Source of the DNA: Pseudomonas karstica
Lineage (GTDB): Bacteria; Pseudomonadota; Gammaproteobacteria; Pseudomonadales; Pseudomonadaceae
Direction: 5' to 3'
Assembly (NCBI RefSeq): GCF_009707515.1
Contig: NZ_WLYI01000025.1
Span: 1-64,000 of the forward strand
DNA: 64,000 nucleotides
Shown one piece after another: positions 26,426-34,587 of the stretch (within the stretch, counting starts at the first letter, position 1; each line of letters starts with the position of its first letter). Position numbers and translations under genes: made by a program. A model generated the notes under the pieces. It had not been told where the DNA came from and did not search any database. It saw only the letters and a list, made by a program, of their open reading frames with translations.

Positions 26426-26898
26426 TTGGCCTCCAACTGCGCCAGCAGGCTGACCATTTCCAGGGCAGACAGGGCTGCTTCAGCACCTTTGTTGCCGGCC
26501 TTGGTGCCGGAACGCTCGATAGCTTGCTCGATGGAGTCAACGGTCAACACGCCAAACGCGACGGGCACACCGAACTCCATGGACACCTGGGCCAGGCCCT
26601 TGGTGCATTCGCCAGCCACGTATTCGAAGTGCGGGGTACCGCCACGAATGACTGCACCCAAGGCGATGAGCGCCGCATACTCTCCTTGTTGAGCAACTTT
26701 CTGCGCAACCAGTGGAATCTCGAAGGCGCCAGGGGCACGGATAAGGGTGATATCGCTTTCGCTCACACCGTGGCGAACCAGGGTATCCACGGCACCGCTT
26801 ACCAGGCTTTCAACCACGAAGCTGTTGAAACGGCCAACCACTAGAGCGTAGCGGCCTTTGGGGGCGATGAAGGTACCTTCGATGGTCTTCAGGGTCAT
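26422..26898 (-). CDS. ribH: 6,7-dimethyl-8-ribityllumazine synthase
   Basis: 158 residues. RFNSFVVESLVSGAVDTLVRHG, the substrate loop APGAFEIPLVAQKVAQ, ALGAVIRGGTPHFEYVAGE (catalytic His) and FGVLTVDSIEQAIERSGTKAGNKG identify lumazine synthase. It combines the RibB and RibD products to form the riboflavin precursor. Its stop overlaps the nusB start. Confidence 0.95.
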   Translation of the reverse strand: MTLKTIEGTFIAPKGRYALVVGRFNSFVVESLVSGAVDTLVRHGVSESDITLIRAPGAFEIPLVAQKVAQQGEYAALIALGAVIRGGTPHFEYVAGECTKGLAQVSMEFGVPVAFGVLTVDSIEQAIERSGTKAGNKGAEAALSALEMVSLLAQLEAK

Positions 26899-26986
26899 TC
26901 GACAAATCTCTTAAAGAGCCGGGATGCGAAAAGTGCATCCCTCGGTGATGTTTTAACCGCGAACAAGGGGCGAAAATCGCCGGCCT

Positions 26987-28078
26987 TTATTCGGAGGGCA
27001 CATATTCTACAACTTCCAGGTCGAAACCGGATATCGCATTAAATTTCATTGGCGCACTCATCAGGCGCATTTTGCGCACGCCCAGGTCCCGCAGGATCTG
27101 CGAACCGGCGCCGACGATGCTGTAGGTGGTCGGTTTTTTCACCGGAACCGGGTCAGCTGTTTCGCGAATATGGGCCAGCAACACATCACCATCCAGCGGA
27201 TGACCGAGTAACAACACCACGCCGCTGCCTGCGTCGGATACCGCGGCCATCGCGGCTCGCAGGCTCCAGCGGCCCGGTTGCTTGACCATCAACAGGTCCC
27301 GCAGCGGGTCCATATTGTGCACGCGCACCAGGGTCGGTTCCTCTGCGCAGATGTTGCCCAGGGTCAGCGCCATATGCACATCACCCTCCACCGAATCACG
27401 ATAGGTCACCAGGTTGAACTGGCCCAGTTCGCTGTCCAGCGGCTGTTCGGCAATCCGCTGAACGGTACGTTCGTGGATCATCCGATAGTGAATCAAGTCG
27501 GCAATGGTGCCGATCTTGATGTCATGTTCAGCAGCAAACGCTTCCAGTTCTGTGCGACGGGCCATGGTGCCGTCGTCGTTCATCACCTCGCAGATCACCC
27601 CACTCGGCTCGAAACCGGCCATGCGCGCCAGGTCGCAGGCGGCCTCGGTGTGGCCAGCGCGGGCCAGGGTGCCGCCCGGTTGGGCCATCAGCGGGAAGAT
27701 ATGACCAGGGCTGACGATGTCTTCGGCCTTGGCGTCTTTCGCTGCGGCCGCTTGCACGGTGCGGGCACGGTCAGCAGCGGAGATACCGGTGGTGACGCCA
27801 GTGGTGGCTTCAATGGACACGGTGAACTTGGTGCCGAAACCCGAACCGTTGCGCGGCGCCATCAGAGGCAACTTGAGCAGTTCACAGCGCTCACGGCTCA
27901 TGGGCATGCAGATCAGGCCACGGGCGTGCTTGGCCATGAAATTGATGTGTTCAGGCTGGCAAAGCTCGGCGGCCATGATCAGGTCGCCTTCGTTCTCGCG
28001 GTCTTCGTCATCCATGAGGATGACCATCTTGCCTTGGCGAATGTCTTCTACCAGTTCTTCGATGCTGTTGAGCGCCAC
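26987..28078 (-). CDS. ribBX: DHBP synthase with degenerate cyclohydrolase II domain (RibBX type)
   Basis: 363 residues. The N-terminal 3,4-dihydroxy-2-butanone-4-phosphate synthase domain is intact: DDEDRENEGDLIMAAE, GTKFTVSIEA, GHIFPLMAQPGG and HTEAACDLARMAG. The C-terminal region (about 205-363) aligns with GTP cyclohydrolase II in outline but lacks the three-cysteine zinc motif; the place reads VHNMDPLRDLLMVKQPGRWSL. Only the DHBP reaction is therefore expected; GTP opening is done by the separate ribA in this window. GTG start at 28078, with AGGGGG upstream. No FMN riboswitch is visible before it. Confidence 0.9.
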   Translation of the reverse strand: MALNSIEELVEDIRQGKMVILMDDEDRENEGDLIMAAELCQPEHINFMAKHARGLICMPMSRERCELLKLPLMAPRNGSGFGTKFTVSIEATTGVTTGISAADRARTVQAAAAKDAKAEDIVSPGHIFPLMAQPGGTLARAGHTEAACDLARMAGFEPSGVICEVMNDDGTMARRTELEAFAAEHDIKIGTIADLIHYRMIHERTVQRIAEQPLDSELGQFNLVTYRDSVEGDVHMALTLGNICAEEPTLVRVHNMDPLRDLLMVKQPGRWSLRAAMAAVSDAGSGVVLLLGHPLDGDVLLAHIRETADPVPVKKPTTYSIVGAGSQILRDLGVRKMRLMSAPMKFNAISGFDLEVVEYVPSE

Positions 28079-28094
28079 GCGGCACCCCCTTGGG

Positions 28095-28757
28095 TCAGGA
28101 TTTGAGGTAGCCGTTGGCGGCCAGAAAGCTTTCAGTGATGTTCCCGGACGTTGGCTCTGCGGCCTTATCGCCCAAAAGCAGGCGTTCCAGGTAACGGGCC
28201 AGCAAGTCCACTTCCAGGTTCACTCGGCGCCCTGGCTGGTAGGACGCCATGATGGTTTCGCTCAAGGTGTGGGGAATGATGGTCAGTTCAAATTCGGCGC
28301 CATTGACGGCGTTTACGGTGAGGCTGGTGCCGTCGACGGTGATCGAGCCTTTATGGGCGATGTACTTGGCCAGTTCTTTGGGCGCGCGGATACGGAACTC
28401 CACGGCACGGGCGTTTTCGCTGCGGGCAACCACTTCGCCGACACCGTCGACGTGACCGCTGACCAAGTGCCCACCGAGCCGGGTGGTCGGGGTCAGGGCT
28501 TTTTCCAGATTGACCGGGCTGCCGCTCTTGAGGTCGTTCATCGCGGTGCAGTCCAGGGTTTCCCGGCTGACATCGGCGGCAAAGCCGTTGCCAGGCAACT
28601 CGATGACAGTCAGGCACACGCCGCTGACGGCAATGCTGTCGCCCAACTTGACGTCGCTCAGGTCGAGCTTGCCGGTTTCAACCAACAACCGTACGTCGCC
28701 GCCTTTTGGGGCCATTGCACGGATGCTGCCGATAGATTCGATAATGCCGGTAAACAT
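28095..28757 (-). CDS. ribE: Riboflavin synthase alpha chain
   Basis: 220 residues with two tandem lumazine-binding barrels: MFTGIIESIGSI ... DSIAVSGVCLTV, then HLVSGHVDGVGEV ... GSITVDGTSLTVNAV. It dismutates two lumazines to riboflavin. It starts 34 bp after the ribD stop and ends 16 bp before ribBX. Confidence 0.95.
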   Translation of the reverse strand: MFTGIIESIGSIRAMAPKGGDVRLLVETGKLDLSDVKLGDSIAVSGVCLTVIELPGNGFAADVSRETLDCTAMNDLKSGSPVNLEKALTPTTRLGGHLVSGHVDGVGEVVARSENARAVEFRIRAPKELAKYIAHKGSITVDGTSLTVNAVNGAEFELTIIPHTLSETIMASYQPGRRVNLEVDLLARYLERLLLGDKAAEPTSGNITESFLAANGYLKS

Positions 28758-28791
28758 GCAGTTCTCCTGAAGACGTGGCGCAGGCCGGGAA

Positions 28792-29928
28792 TTATACGCT
28801 TGCCGATGGGACAGGAATGGCAGTGACTCGCCAGTCGTCGCCTACAGCGCGCATTTCAGTGATCTTGAGTTGGGGTGCGTCGCCCAGTTTCTCAAGCGGC
28901 CAGTCCAGCAAAGGCCGGGCAGCGGAGCCGAGGAACTTGCCTGCGACGAAAATCACGTATTCGTCCACCAGGCCCTGCTGGGCGAAGGCACCGGCCAGGC
29001 TTGGGCCCGCTTCCACCAACACATCATTGACACCGCGGGCTGCCAGGGCCACCAAGGCGGAACGCAGGTCTACCTGGCCATCGATCCCCGGTACCACCAG
29101 GCACTCGGGGCCTGTGGGGTACTGGTTTTCCGGGGTCACACAGGTGATGACCAGCGCGGGCCCTGCCTTGAAGAACGGCGCGTCCAGCGGTACCCGCAGG
29201 CGGCCATCGATCAGCACCCGCAGCGGTGGACGGGACATGGCCAGGGCCGTGGTCTCTTCATCCAACCCCAACTCGGCGGCGCGTACAGTCAGGCGGGCGC
29301 CGTCGGCCAGCACCGTATCGGCACCGGTCAGCACTACGCTGGACCGGGCTCGCAGGCGCTGTACCGCAGCACGCGCCGCTGGGCCGGTGATCCATTGGCT
29401 TTCGCCATTGGCCATCGCCGTGCGACCGTCCAGGCTCATGGCCAACTTGACCCGCACAAACGGCAACCCATGTTCCATGCGCTTGAGGAAACCCGAGTTG
29501 AGGGCCCGCGCTTCGTTTTCAAGTAAACCGCTGTGGATTTCAATTCCGGCCTGGGCCAGGCGTCGCATGCCACGCCCGGCAACTTCCGGGTTTGGGTCCT
29601 GCATCGCCGCGACAACCCGCGCCAGGCCTGCATTCACCAGGGCATCGGCACAGGGCGGCGTGTGCCCGTAGTGGCTGCACGGTTCAAGGGTCACGTAGGC
29701 CGTGGCACCCCGGGCCTTGTCGCCAGCATCGCGCAGGGCGTGGACTTCGGCGTGAGGCTCGCCGGTGCGCACGTGCCAGCCTTCGCCGACAACCTGTCCG
29801 TCACGGACAATGACGCAACCGACCCGTGGGTTGGGGTGAGTGGTGTACAGGCCCTTGCGCGCCAATTCCAGGGCGCGAGCCATGTAATGGGCATCGAGGA
29901 CCGTTTGTTCTGCCGAAGGTAGGTTCAT
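28792..29928 (-). CDS. ribD: Bifunctional pyrimidine deaminase/reductase RibD
   Basis: 378 residues. The deaminase zinc site is GEPHAEVHAL and LEPCSHYGHTPPCADAL; the reductase half has VRVKLAMSLDGRTAM and DDVLVEAGPSLAGAF. It performs the second and third steps after GTP opening. The start overlaps the nrdR stop by four bases (ATGA). Confidence 0.95.
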   Translation of the reverse strand: MNLPSAEQTVLDAHYMARALELARKGLYTTHPNPRVGCVIVRDGQVVGEGWHVRTGEPHAEVHALRDAGDKARGATAYVTLEPCSHYGHTPPCADALVNAGLARVVAAMQDPNPEVAGRGMRRLAQAGIEIHSGLLENEARALNSGFLKRMEHGLPFVRVKLAMSLDGRTAMANGESQWITGPAARAAVQRLRARSSVVLTGADTVLADGARLTVRAAELGLDEETTALAMSRPPLRVLIDGRLRVPLDAPFFKAGPALVITCVTPENQYPTGPECLVVPGIDGQVDLRSALVALAARGVNDVLVEAGPSLAGAFAQQGLVDEYVIFVAGKFLGSAARPLLDWPLEKLGDAPQLKITEMRAVGDDWRVTAIPVPSASV

Positions 29929-30395
29929 TCTTTAACCGGCTCACGGGCCAGGCGGTCGATCTCTTCCCGGAACTCGTTAAGATCCTGGAAGCGTCGATAC
30001 ACCGAGGCGAAACGGATATAGGCGACTTCGTCGAGCTTTTGCAGCTCGGCCATCACCAACTCTCCAACTACCAGGGATTTGACTTCGCGCTCGCCGGTTG
30101 CCCGCAACTTGTGCTTGATATGCACAAGTGCCGCTTCCAGCCGCTCGACACTCACCGGGCGTTTTTCCAGGGCACGCTGCATTCCGGCGCGCAGTTTTTC
30201 TTCGTCGAAGGGCTGGCGACTGCCGTCAGTCTTGATCAGACGTGGCAATACCAGTTCGGCGGTTTCGAAGGTGGTGAAACGCTCACCGCAGCCAGAGGCC
30301 AGGCATTCACGCCGGCGACGCACCTGTTCGCCCTCGGCGACCAGACGCGAGTCAATGACCTTGGTGTCGTTGGCACCGCAGAAGGGACAGTGCAT
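29925..30395 (-). CDS. nrdR: Ribonucleotide reductase regulator NrdR
   Basis: 156 residues from ATG 30395. N-terminal zinc ribbon MHCPFCGANDTKVIDSR ... RRRECLASGCGERFTTFET, then an ATP-cone domain (LPRLIKTDGSRQPFDEEKLRAGMQRALEKRP). It represses nrd genes in response to dATP/ATP. The in-frame extension to 30536 is rejected because the zinc ribbon must be N-terminal. It heads the rib-nusB-thiL transcript, a common arrangement. Confidence 0.95.
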   Translation of the reverse strand: MHCPFCGANDTKVIDSRLVAEGEQVRRRRECLASGCGERFTTFETAELVLPRLIKTDGSRQPFDEEKLRAGMQRALEKRPVSVERLEAALVHIKHKLRATGEREVKSLVVGELVMAELQKLDEVAYIRFASVYRRFQDLNEFREEIDRLAREPVKE

Positions 30396-30535
30396 GGTGG
30401 CAGGCAACAAAAAATGGGAGGGCCATGGTAGCGCATCCCCGTGGCAAGACAAGCCATTGCCTTTACGGTATATAGGCCGACTATTATGTTTCATATCTTT
30501 AAGCCACAGATTTTCGCCTTTTTTGGAGCCATACA

Positions 30536-30990
30536 TGTCGCTACGACCGTTTGTCCTGCTTACTTTGTTCAGTTTTCTGGTCGCCTGCAGCAGCGATGCC
30601 CCAAAACCGGCGGCACCCGCCCCGGCACCACAGCAAGAGAAAAAAATCCCGAATGTCGAAGACTTGGGCCCGTTGCCCGCCTACCAACGTGAAATCAGCG
30701 GGACTCTGAACGGCGTGCCGGCTGGCGCGGAAGTCGAGTTGGCGCTATTGGTGATCGATGACAGCAGCCGTCCGCAACAACTGCTCGCCAGCAGCGTCCT
30801 GATCGGCAACAACAAACCCTTGGCCTTTCGCCTGCGCTTCAGCCCCGAAGCCTTTCCAGCCGGCGCGCAGGTTGAATTACGCGGTCGCGCCAGCCAGTCC
30901 GGCCAGTTGATCCTGCACCTGCCCGCCGTGCGCATCACTCAGGCAATCACCCAGACCACCGGCCCCCTGCAATTCGTCAAGGCACCATGA
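30536..30990 (+). CDS. YbaY-family lipoprotein
   Basis: About 151 residues. The lipoprotein signal MSLRPFVLLTLFSFLVAC places the lipid cysteine at 18, followed by a proline/alanine-rich linker and a beta-sandwich (REISGTLNGVPAGAEVELALLVID ... RLRFSPEAFPAGAQVELRGRASQ) resembling type III secretion pilotin-like YbaY proteins. The start has GGAG at a good distance. The stop overlaps the next gene (ATGA). The function is unknown. Confidence 0.8.
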
Positions 30991-31643
30991 CGCCACCGCT
31001 GGACCTGCAACGGGCCTTGAGTGAACTGATCGGCGACGCCCACCTGGTGCCCTGCCCGTTGCCGGGCACTGAGTTGTCACTCTGGCTGTTGGATGCCGAC
31101 AACATGGACCGCGCTTTCAGCCAGGAAGAAACCCGCCGCATTCTGCATGAGCCGCCGTATTGGAGCTTTTGCTGGGCCAGCGGCCTGGCGCTCGCGCGGT
31201 ATCTGGCAGCCAATCCACAGTGGGTTGCGGGCAAACGGGTGCTGGACTTTGGCGCGGGTTCCGGTGTGGCCGCGATTGCCGCAGTGAAAGCCGGGGCACT
31301 GGAAGTCGTGGCTTGCGACATGGATCCCCTGGCGCTGGCATCCTGCCGGGCCAATGCACAACTTAATCGCGTTGAGCTGGGTTATTCGGCGGATTTTTTC
31401 GCCGAAGCGGATCGTTTTGATCTGATCCTGGTGGCGGATGTCTTGTACGACCGGGCAAATTTGCCATTACTGGATCAGTTCCTCACTCGCGGCCGCGAAG
31501 CGTTAGTCGCGGACTCCCGCGTAAGGGATTTCCAGCACCCGGATTATCAGCGGCTGGAGATCCTGGATGCCCTGACCTTGCCGGACCTGGCCGAGCCCTG
31601 GGAGTTTCGCAAGGTCAGCCTGTACCATTCGCAGCGCACTTGA
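30987..31643 (+). CDS. Class I SAM-dependent methyltransferase
   Basis: 218 residues. SAM-binding motif I is VLDFGAGSGVAAIAAVKAG, then VVACDMDPLALASC and DLILVADVLYDRANLPLL. The EPPYWSFCWASGLALARYL entrance segment resembles the lysine-methyltransferase/nicotinamide N-methyltransferase-like family. Translation is probably coupled to the lipoprotein gene. The substrate is unknown. Confidence 0.8.
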   Translation: MTPPLDLQRALSELIGDAHLVPCPLPGTELSLWLLDADNMDRAFSQEETRRILHEPPYWSFCWASGLALARYLAANPQWVAGKRVLDFGAGSGVAAIAAVKAGALEVVACDMDPLALASCRANAQLNRVELGYSADFFAEADRFDLILVADVLYDRANLPLLDQFLTRGREALVADSRVRDFQHPDYQRLEILDALTLPDLAEPWEFRKVSLYHSQRT

Positions 31644-31728
31644 GGCCTGGTATAGCCGCTGCCCCGCTTTCAGCCAACCCCGCCAGCCCTTATAGTTGCC
31701 CCATCCCACGCTTTGTTCGAGATACCCC

Positions 31729-32601
31729 ATGAGTGAGCCCACGCCGTACATCTTCGACGCCACCACCGCCACCTTCGACCAGGCGGTAATCGAGAACTCC
31801 TTCCACAAACCGGTGCTGGTGGACTTCTGGGCCGAGTGGTGCGCGCCGTGCAAGGCGTTGATGCCGATGCTGGCGCAAATTGCCGAAAGTTATCAGGGTG
31901 AACTGCTGCTGGCCAAGGTCGATTGCGATGCGGAACCGGACGTGGTTGCCCGCTTCGGCATTCGCAGCCTGCCAACCGTGGTGCTGTTCAAGGACGGCCA
32001 ACCCGTGGATGGCTTTGCCGGTGCGCAGCCGGAATCCGCGGTGCGGGCGATACTGGAGCCTCATGTGCAAATGCCGCCGCCAGTCGCCGCTGACCCGTTG
32101 GAGCAGGCCCAGGCGTTGTTTGCCGACGGTCGCATCAGTGATGCCGAAGCGGCGCTGGTGACCTTGCTCGGTGAAGACAATACCAACGCCGGCGCGCTGA
32201 TTCTCTATGCGCGCTGCCTCGCCGAGCGGGGCGAACTGAGCGAAGCGCAAACCGTGCTTGATGCAGTAACGAGCGACGAACACAAGGCCGCCCTGGCCGG
32301 CGCCAGGGCGCAGATCACCTTCCTGCGCCAGGCCGCAGACCTGCCGGACGCCGCCGAACTGAAAGGCCGCCTGGCGCAAAACCCGCTGGATGACGAGGCG
32401 GTGTATCAACTGGCCGTGCAGCAACTGGCACGCCAGCAATACGAGGCGGCGCTGGAAGGCTTGCTCAAGCTGTTTATCCGCAATCGCAGCTACAGCGAGG
32501 GCTTACCTCACAAGACGTTGCTACAGGTGTTCGAACTGCTGGGCAATGATCACCCGCTCGTCACCACCTATCGACGCAAGCTGTTCGCCGCATTGTATTG
32601 A
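31729..32601 (+). CDS. cnoX: Thioredoxin-fold co-chaperone CnoX/YbbN-like
   Basis: 290 residues. Residues 1-110 form a thioredoxin domain with WAEWCAPCKAL; the rest is helical TPR (LEQAQALFADGRISDAEAAL ... YQLAVQQLARQQYEAALEGLLKLF). CnoX protects unfolded proteins from oxidation and passes them to GroEL. This copy keeps both cysteines (CAPC), unlike E. coli CnoX, so it may also reduce disulfides. ATG 31729 is preferred to 31696. Confidence 0.85.
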   Translation: MSEPTPYIFDATTATFDQAVIENSFHKPVLVDFWAEWCAPCKALMPMLAQIAESYQGELLLAKVDCDAEPDVVARFGIRSLPTVVLFKDGQPVDGFAGAQPESAVRAILEPHVQMPPPVAADPLEQAQALFADGRISDAEAALVTLLGEDNTNAGALILYARCLAERGELSEAQTVLDAVTSDEHKAALAGARAQITFLRQAADLPDAAELKGRLAQNPLDDEAVYQLAVQQLARQQYEAALEGLLKLFIRNRSYSEGLPHKTLLQVFELLGNDHPLVTTYRRKLFAALY

Positions 32602-32611
32602 GCGCTTTGGC

Positions 32612-32637
32612 GTAGGCGCGAGCTCGCTCGCGCCTAC
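32612..32637. repeat. Isolated REP palindrome between convergent genes
   Basis: GTAGGCGCGAGC-TC-GCTCGCGCCTAC, a perfect 12-bp inverted repeat. It lies between the cnoX stop and the stop of the minus-strand gene at 32644, where it could also slow or end transcription from both sides. Confidence 0.8.
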
Positions 32638-32643
32638 AGAGGG

Positions 32644-32991
32644 TCAGCCGATCCAGTGGTATTGGGGCACATCGCCTTCGCTGACCACTTTCACCCTGGC
32701 GCTATGGCGCAGGCGTACCAACAGGCGCTTGCCTGCCGAGGCGCTGCCGGCCAATCCTTCCAACTGATCCAGCAACTCAGGCCCGCTGAGCTGCCCGGCC
32801 TGGCGCAGCAGGTCCTGGGTGGCCTGCCACAGGGCAGCATCCTGATTGACCGATGGCGCTGGCGCCACAGGGGCCGCACTTGCCGGCTTGACCGTTTGCA
32901 ACTGCGCGCCCAACTGAGCCCAGTCGCCTTCGTCCAGCTCCAGGGTCAAGTCCACCGGCAGGTCGCCGATGGTTCCACGAACTCGCAACAT
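32644..32991 (-). CDS. Conserved hypothetical protein
   Basis: 115 residues from ATG 32991 (MLRVRGTIGDLPVDLTLELDE), with AGGAG eight bases upstream; a longer start at 33030 is possible. An N-terminal beta-rich part is joined by an Ala/Pro linker (KPASAAPVAPAPS) to a helical C-terminal half (LWQATQDLLRQAGQLSGPELLDQLEGL) and a VRLRHSARVKVVSEGDVPQYHWIG end. No family is recognised and no signal peptide is present. Confidence 0.7.
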   Translation of the reverse strand: MLRVRGTIGDLPVDLTLELDEGDWAQLGAQLQTVKPASAAPVAPAPSVNQDAALWQATQDLLRQAGQLSGPELLDQLEGLAGSASAGKRLLVRLRHSARVKVVSEGDVPQYHWIG

Positions 32992-33072
32992 CGCCTCTAC
33001 TCCTGCAGTTTTCTGACGACATGCTCCCATGCGCCTTGCGCAACGCCAAGCAGGCGGTCAAACTCTCGACAG

Positions 33073-33092
33073 TATTGTTATAAGATCACATA
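33073..33092. promoter_or_regulatory. Possible Zur box upstream of zrgA
   Basis: TGTTATAAGATCACATAACA is a 20-bp imperfect palindrome (TGTTAT-8-ATAACA) about 33 bp before the zrgA start. The half-sites match Zur boxes, but the spacer is longer than the usual tight Zur palindrome, so the call is tentative. The gene content downstream is what Zur controls in P. aeruginosa. Confidence 0.45.
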
Positions 33093-33124
33093 ACAAAATC
33101 TTCATCTTTTCCTGGAGTTTCGCT

Positions 33125-33733
33125 ATGCGCCGTTTGCTGCTCGCCTTGCCGTTCGCCCTGTTGCCACTGGCCTGTGCCCAGGCCGCCGCCGAGCATGACC
33201 ACGACCATGACCATGAACACGGCAGCCTCGGCGCCCATGAACACGGTGTTGGCCGCCTCAACGCAGTACTCGATGGCCAGGCTCTGGAGCTGGAGCTGGA
33301 AAGTCCGGCGATGAACCTGGTGGGCTTCGAACATCAGGCGACTACTGACGCCGACAAGGCCAAGGTCGCCGCCGCCCGCAAACAGCTGGAACAACCATTG
33401 GCGCTGTTCAGCCTGCCAAAAGCCGCTGGTTGTGTGGTCAGCACCCAGGAATTGAATAGCCCGCTGTTCGGCGACAAGCCTGAAGCCGATCATGACGACG
33501 ATCACGCCACCGACGGCAAAGGCGTGGCCTCCCATGAGCATCATCACGACCATAGCGAAATCCACGCGCACTACCAATTCACTTGCGCCACCCCAACCGC
33601 CCTGAGCAACCTCGACCTGACCCAAGTGTTCAAGACCTTTCCCGCCACGCAGAAAATCCAGGTACAACTCATTGGCCCGAGCGGCCAGCAGGGTGTTGAA
33701 ACGACGGCCGCAGCCGCTACTCTCAAATTCTGA
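33125..33733 (+). CDS. zrgA: ZrgA-like DUF2796 zinc-binding periplasmic protein
   Basis: 202 residues with a signal peptide (MRRLLLALPFALLPLACAQA). The mature protein is very His/Asp-rich: EHDHDHDHEHG near the start, then DHDDDHATDGKG and HEHHHDHSEIHAH in the middle, typical of metal capture. DUF2796 proteins (PA4063; ZrgA in Vibrio) are part of zinc uptake systems. The ABC genes follow, separated by a REPIN. Confidence 0.82.
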   Translation: MRRLLLALPFALLPLACAQAAAEHDHDHDHEHGSLGAHEHGVGRLNAVLDGQALELELESPAMNLVGFEHQATTDADKAKVAAARKQLEQPLALFSLPKAAGCVVSTQELNSPLFGDKPEADHDDDHATDGKGVASHEHHHDHSEIHAHYQFTCATPTALSNLDLTQVFKTFPATQKIQVQLIGPSGQQGVETTAAAATLKF

Positions 33734-33743
33734 AACGAACCCC

Positions 33744-33843
33744 TGTAGGAGCGAGCTTGCTCGCGAAGAACCTGAGGACGCCTCGAGGCATCAGATTTCC
33801 CGCGTTATCGTTAACGACCTTCGCGAGCAAGCTCGCTCCTACA
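33744..33843. repeat. REPIN inside the zinc-uptake gene group
   Basis: TGTAGGAGCGAGCTTGCTCG facing CGAGCAAGCTCGCTCCTACA, about 100 bp. It splits zrgA from the downstream ABC ATPase by 142 bp, so it could tune or partly end the zrgA transcript. Confidence 0.88.
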
Positions 33844-33875
33844 GTAAAGATAGCCGGATGCGTGATTTTATAACC

Positions 33876-34586
33876 ATGACCCAAGCACTTATCGAACTGT
33901 CCGACCTGAGCTTCAACTGGCCCGGTCATCCACAGTTGCTGGACATCCCGGCGTTTCGCCTGGAACCAGGGGAAACCCTGTTCCTCAAAGGCCCCAGCGG
34001 CAGCGGCAAGACCACGCTGCTGGGCCTGCTGGGCGGTGTGCAAAAACCCAGTCGCGGCAGTATTCATCTGCTGGGCCAGGAGCTTACCGAACTCTCGGCG
34101 GGTGACCGTGATCGCTTTCGTGTCGATCACACCGGCTACATCTTCCAGCAATTCAACCTGCTGCCGTTTCTCTCAGTGCGCGAGAACGTCGAACTGCCTT
34201 GTCATTTCTCCAAGCTGCGGGCGCAGCGGGCGGTCCAGCGTCATGGCAGTATCGACCAGGCCACCACCACCTTGCTGGCCCACTTGGGGTTGAAAGACAA
34301 GGGCCTGCTGGAACGCCGCGCAGACTCCCTGTCCATCGGCCAACAACAACGGGTTGCCGCCGCTCGGGCACTGATCGGCCAACCGGAACTGGTGATCGCT
34401 GACGAACCCACTTCGGCTCTGGACTACGACGCCCGGGAAGCGTTCATCCAGTTGCTATTCGCTGAATGCCGCGAAGCGGGTTCCAGTCTGTTGTTTGTCA
34501 GCCATGACCAGAGCCTGGCACCGCTGTTCGACCGAAACCTGTCGCTGGCCGAACTCAATCGCGCCGCCATGCTTGTAGAGGTTTGA
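33876..34586 (+). CDS. ABC transporter ATPase of the zinc-uptake cluster
   Basis: 236 residues from ATG 33876 (MTQALIELSDLSFNWPG). Walker A GPSGSGKT, Q-loop YIFQQFNLLPFLSV, signature LSIGQQQRVAAARAL and Walker B LVIADEPTSALD are of the LolD/MacB type that partners FtsX-fold permeases. It corresponds to PA4064. Earlier in-frame starts fall in the REPIN or just after it and are rejected. The permease begins one base after its stop. Confidence 0.85.
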   Translation: MTQALIELSDLSFNWPGHPQLLDIPAFRLEPGETLFLKGPSGSGKTTLLGLLGGVQKPSRGSIHLLGQELTELSAGDRDRFRVDHTGYIFQQFNLLPFLSVRENVELPCHFSKLRAQRAVQRHGSIDQATTTLLAHLGLKDKGLLERRADSLSIGQQQRVAAARALIGQPELVIADEPTSALDYDAREAFIQLLFAECREAGSSLLFVSHDQSLAPLFDRNLSLAELNRAAMLVEV

Positions 34587-34587
34587 G

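Noticed and set aside
26899..26986. FMN riboswitch between ribH and ribBX
   Set aside because: Too short and without the conserved RFN element blocks.
33672..33875. N-terminal extension of the zinc-cluster ATPase
   Set aside because: It covers the zrgA 3' end and the REPIN; the ABC domain starts after ATG 33876.
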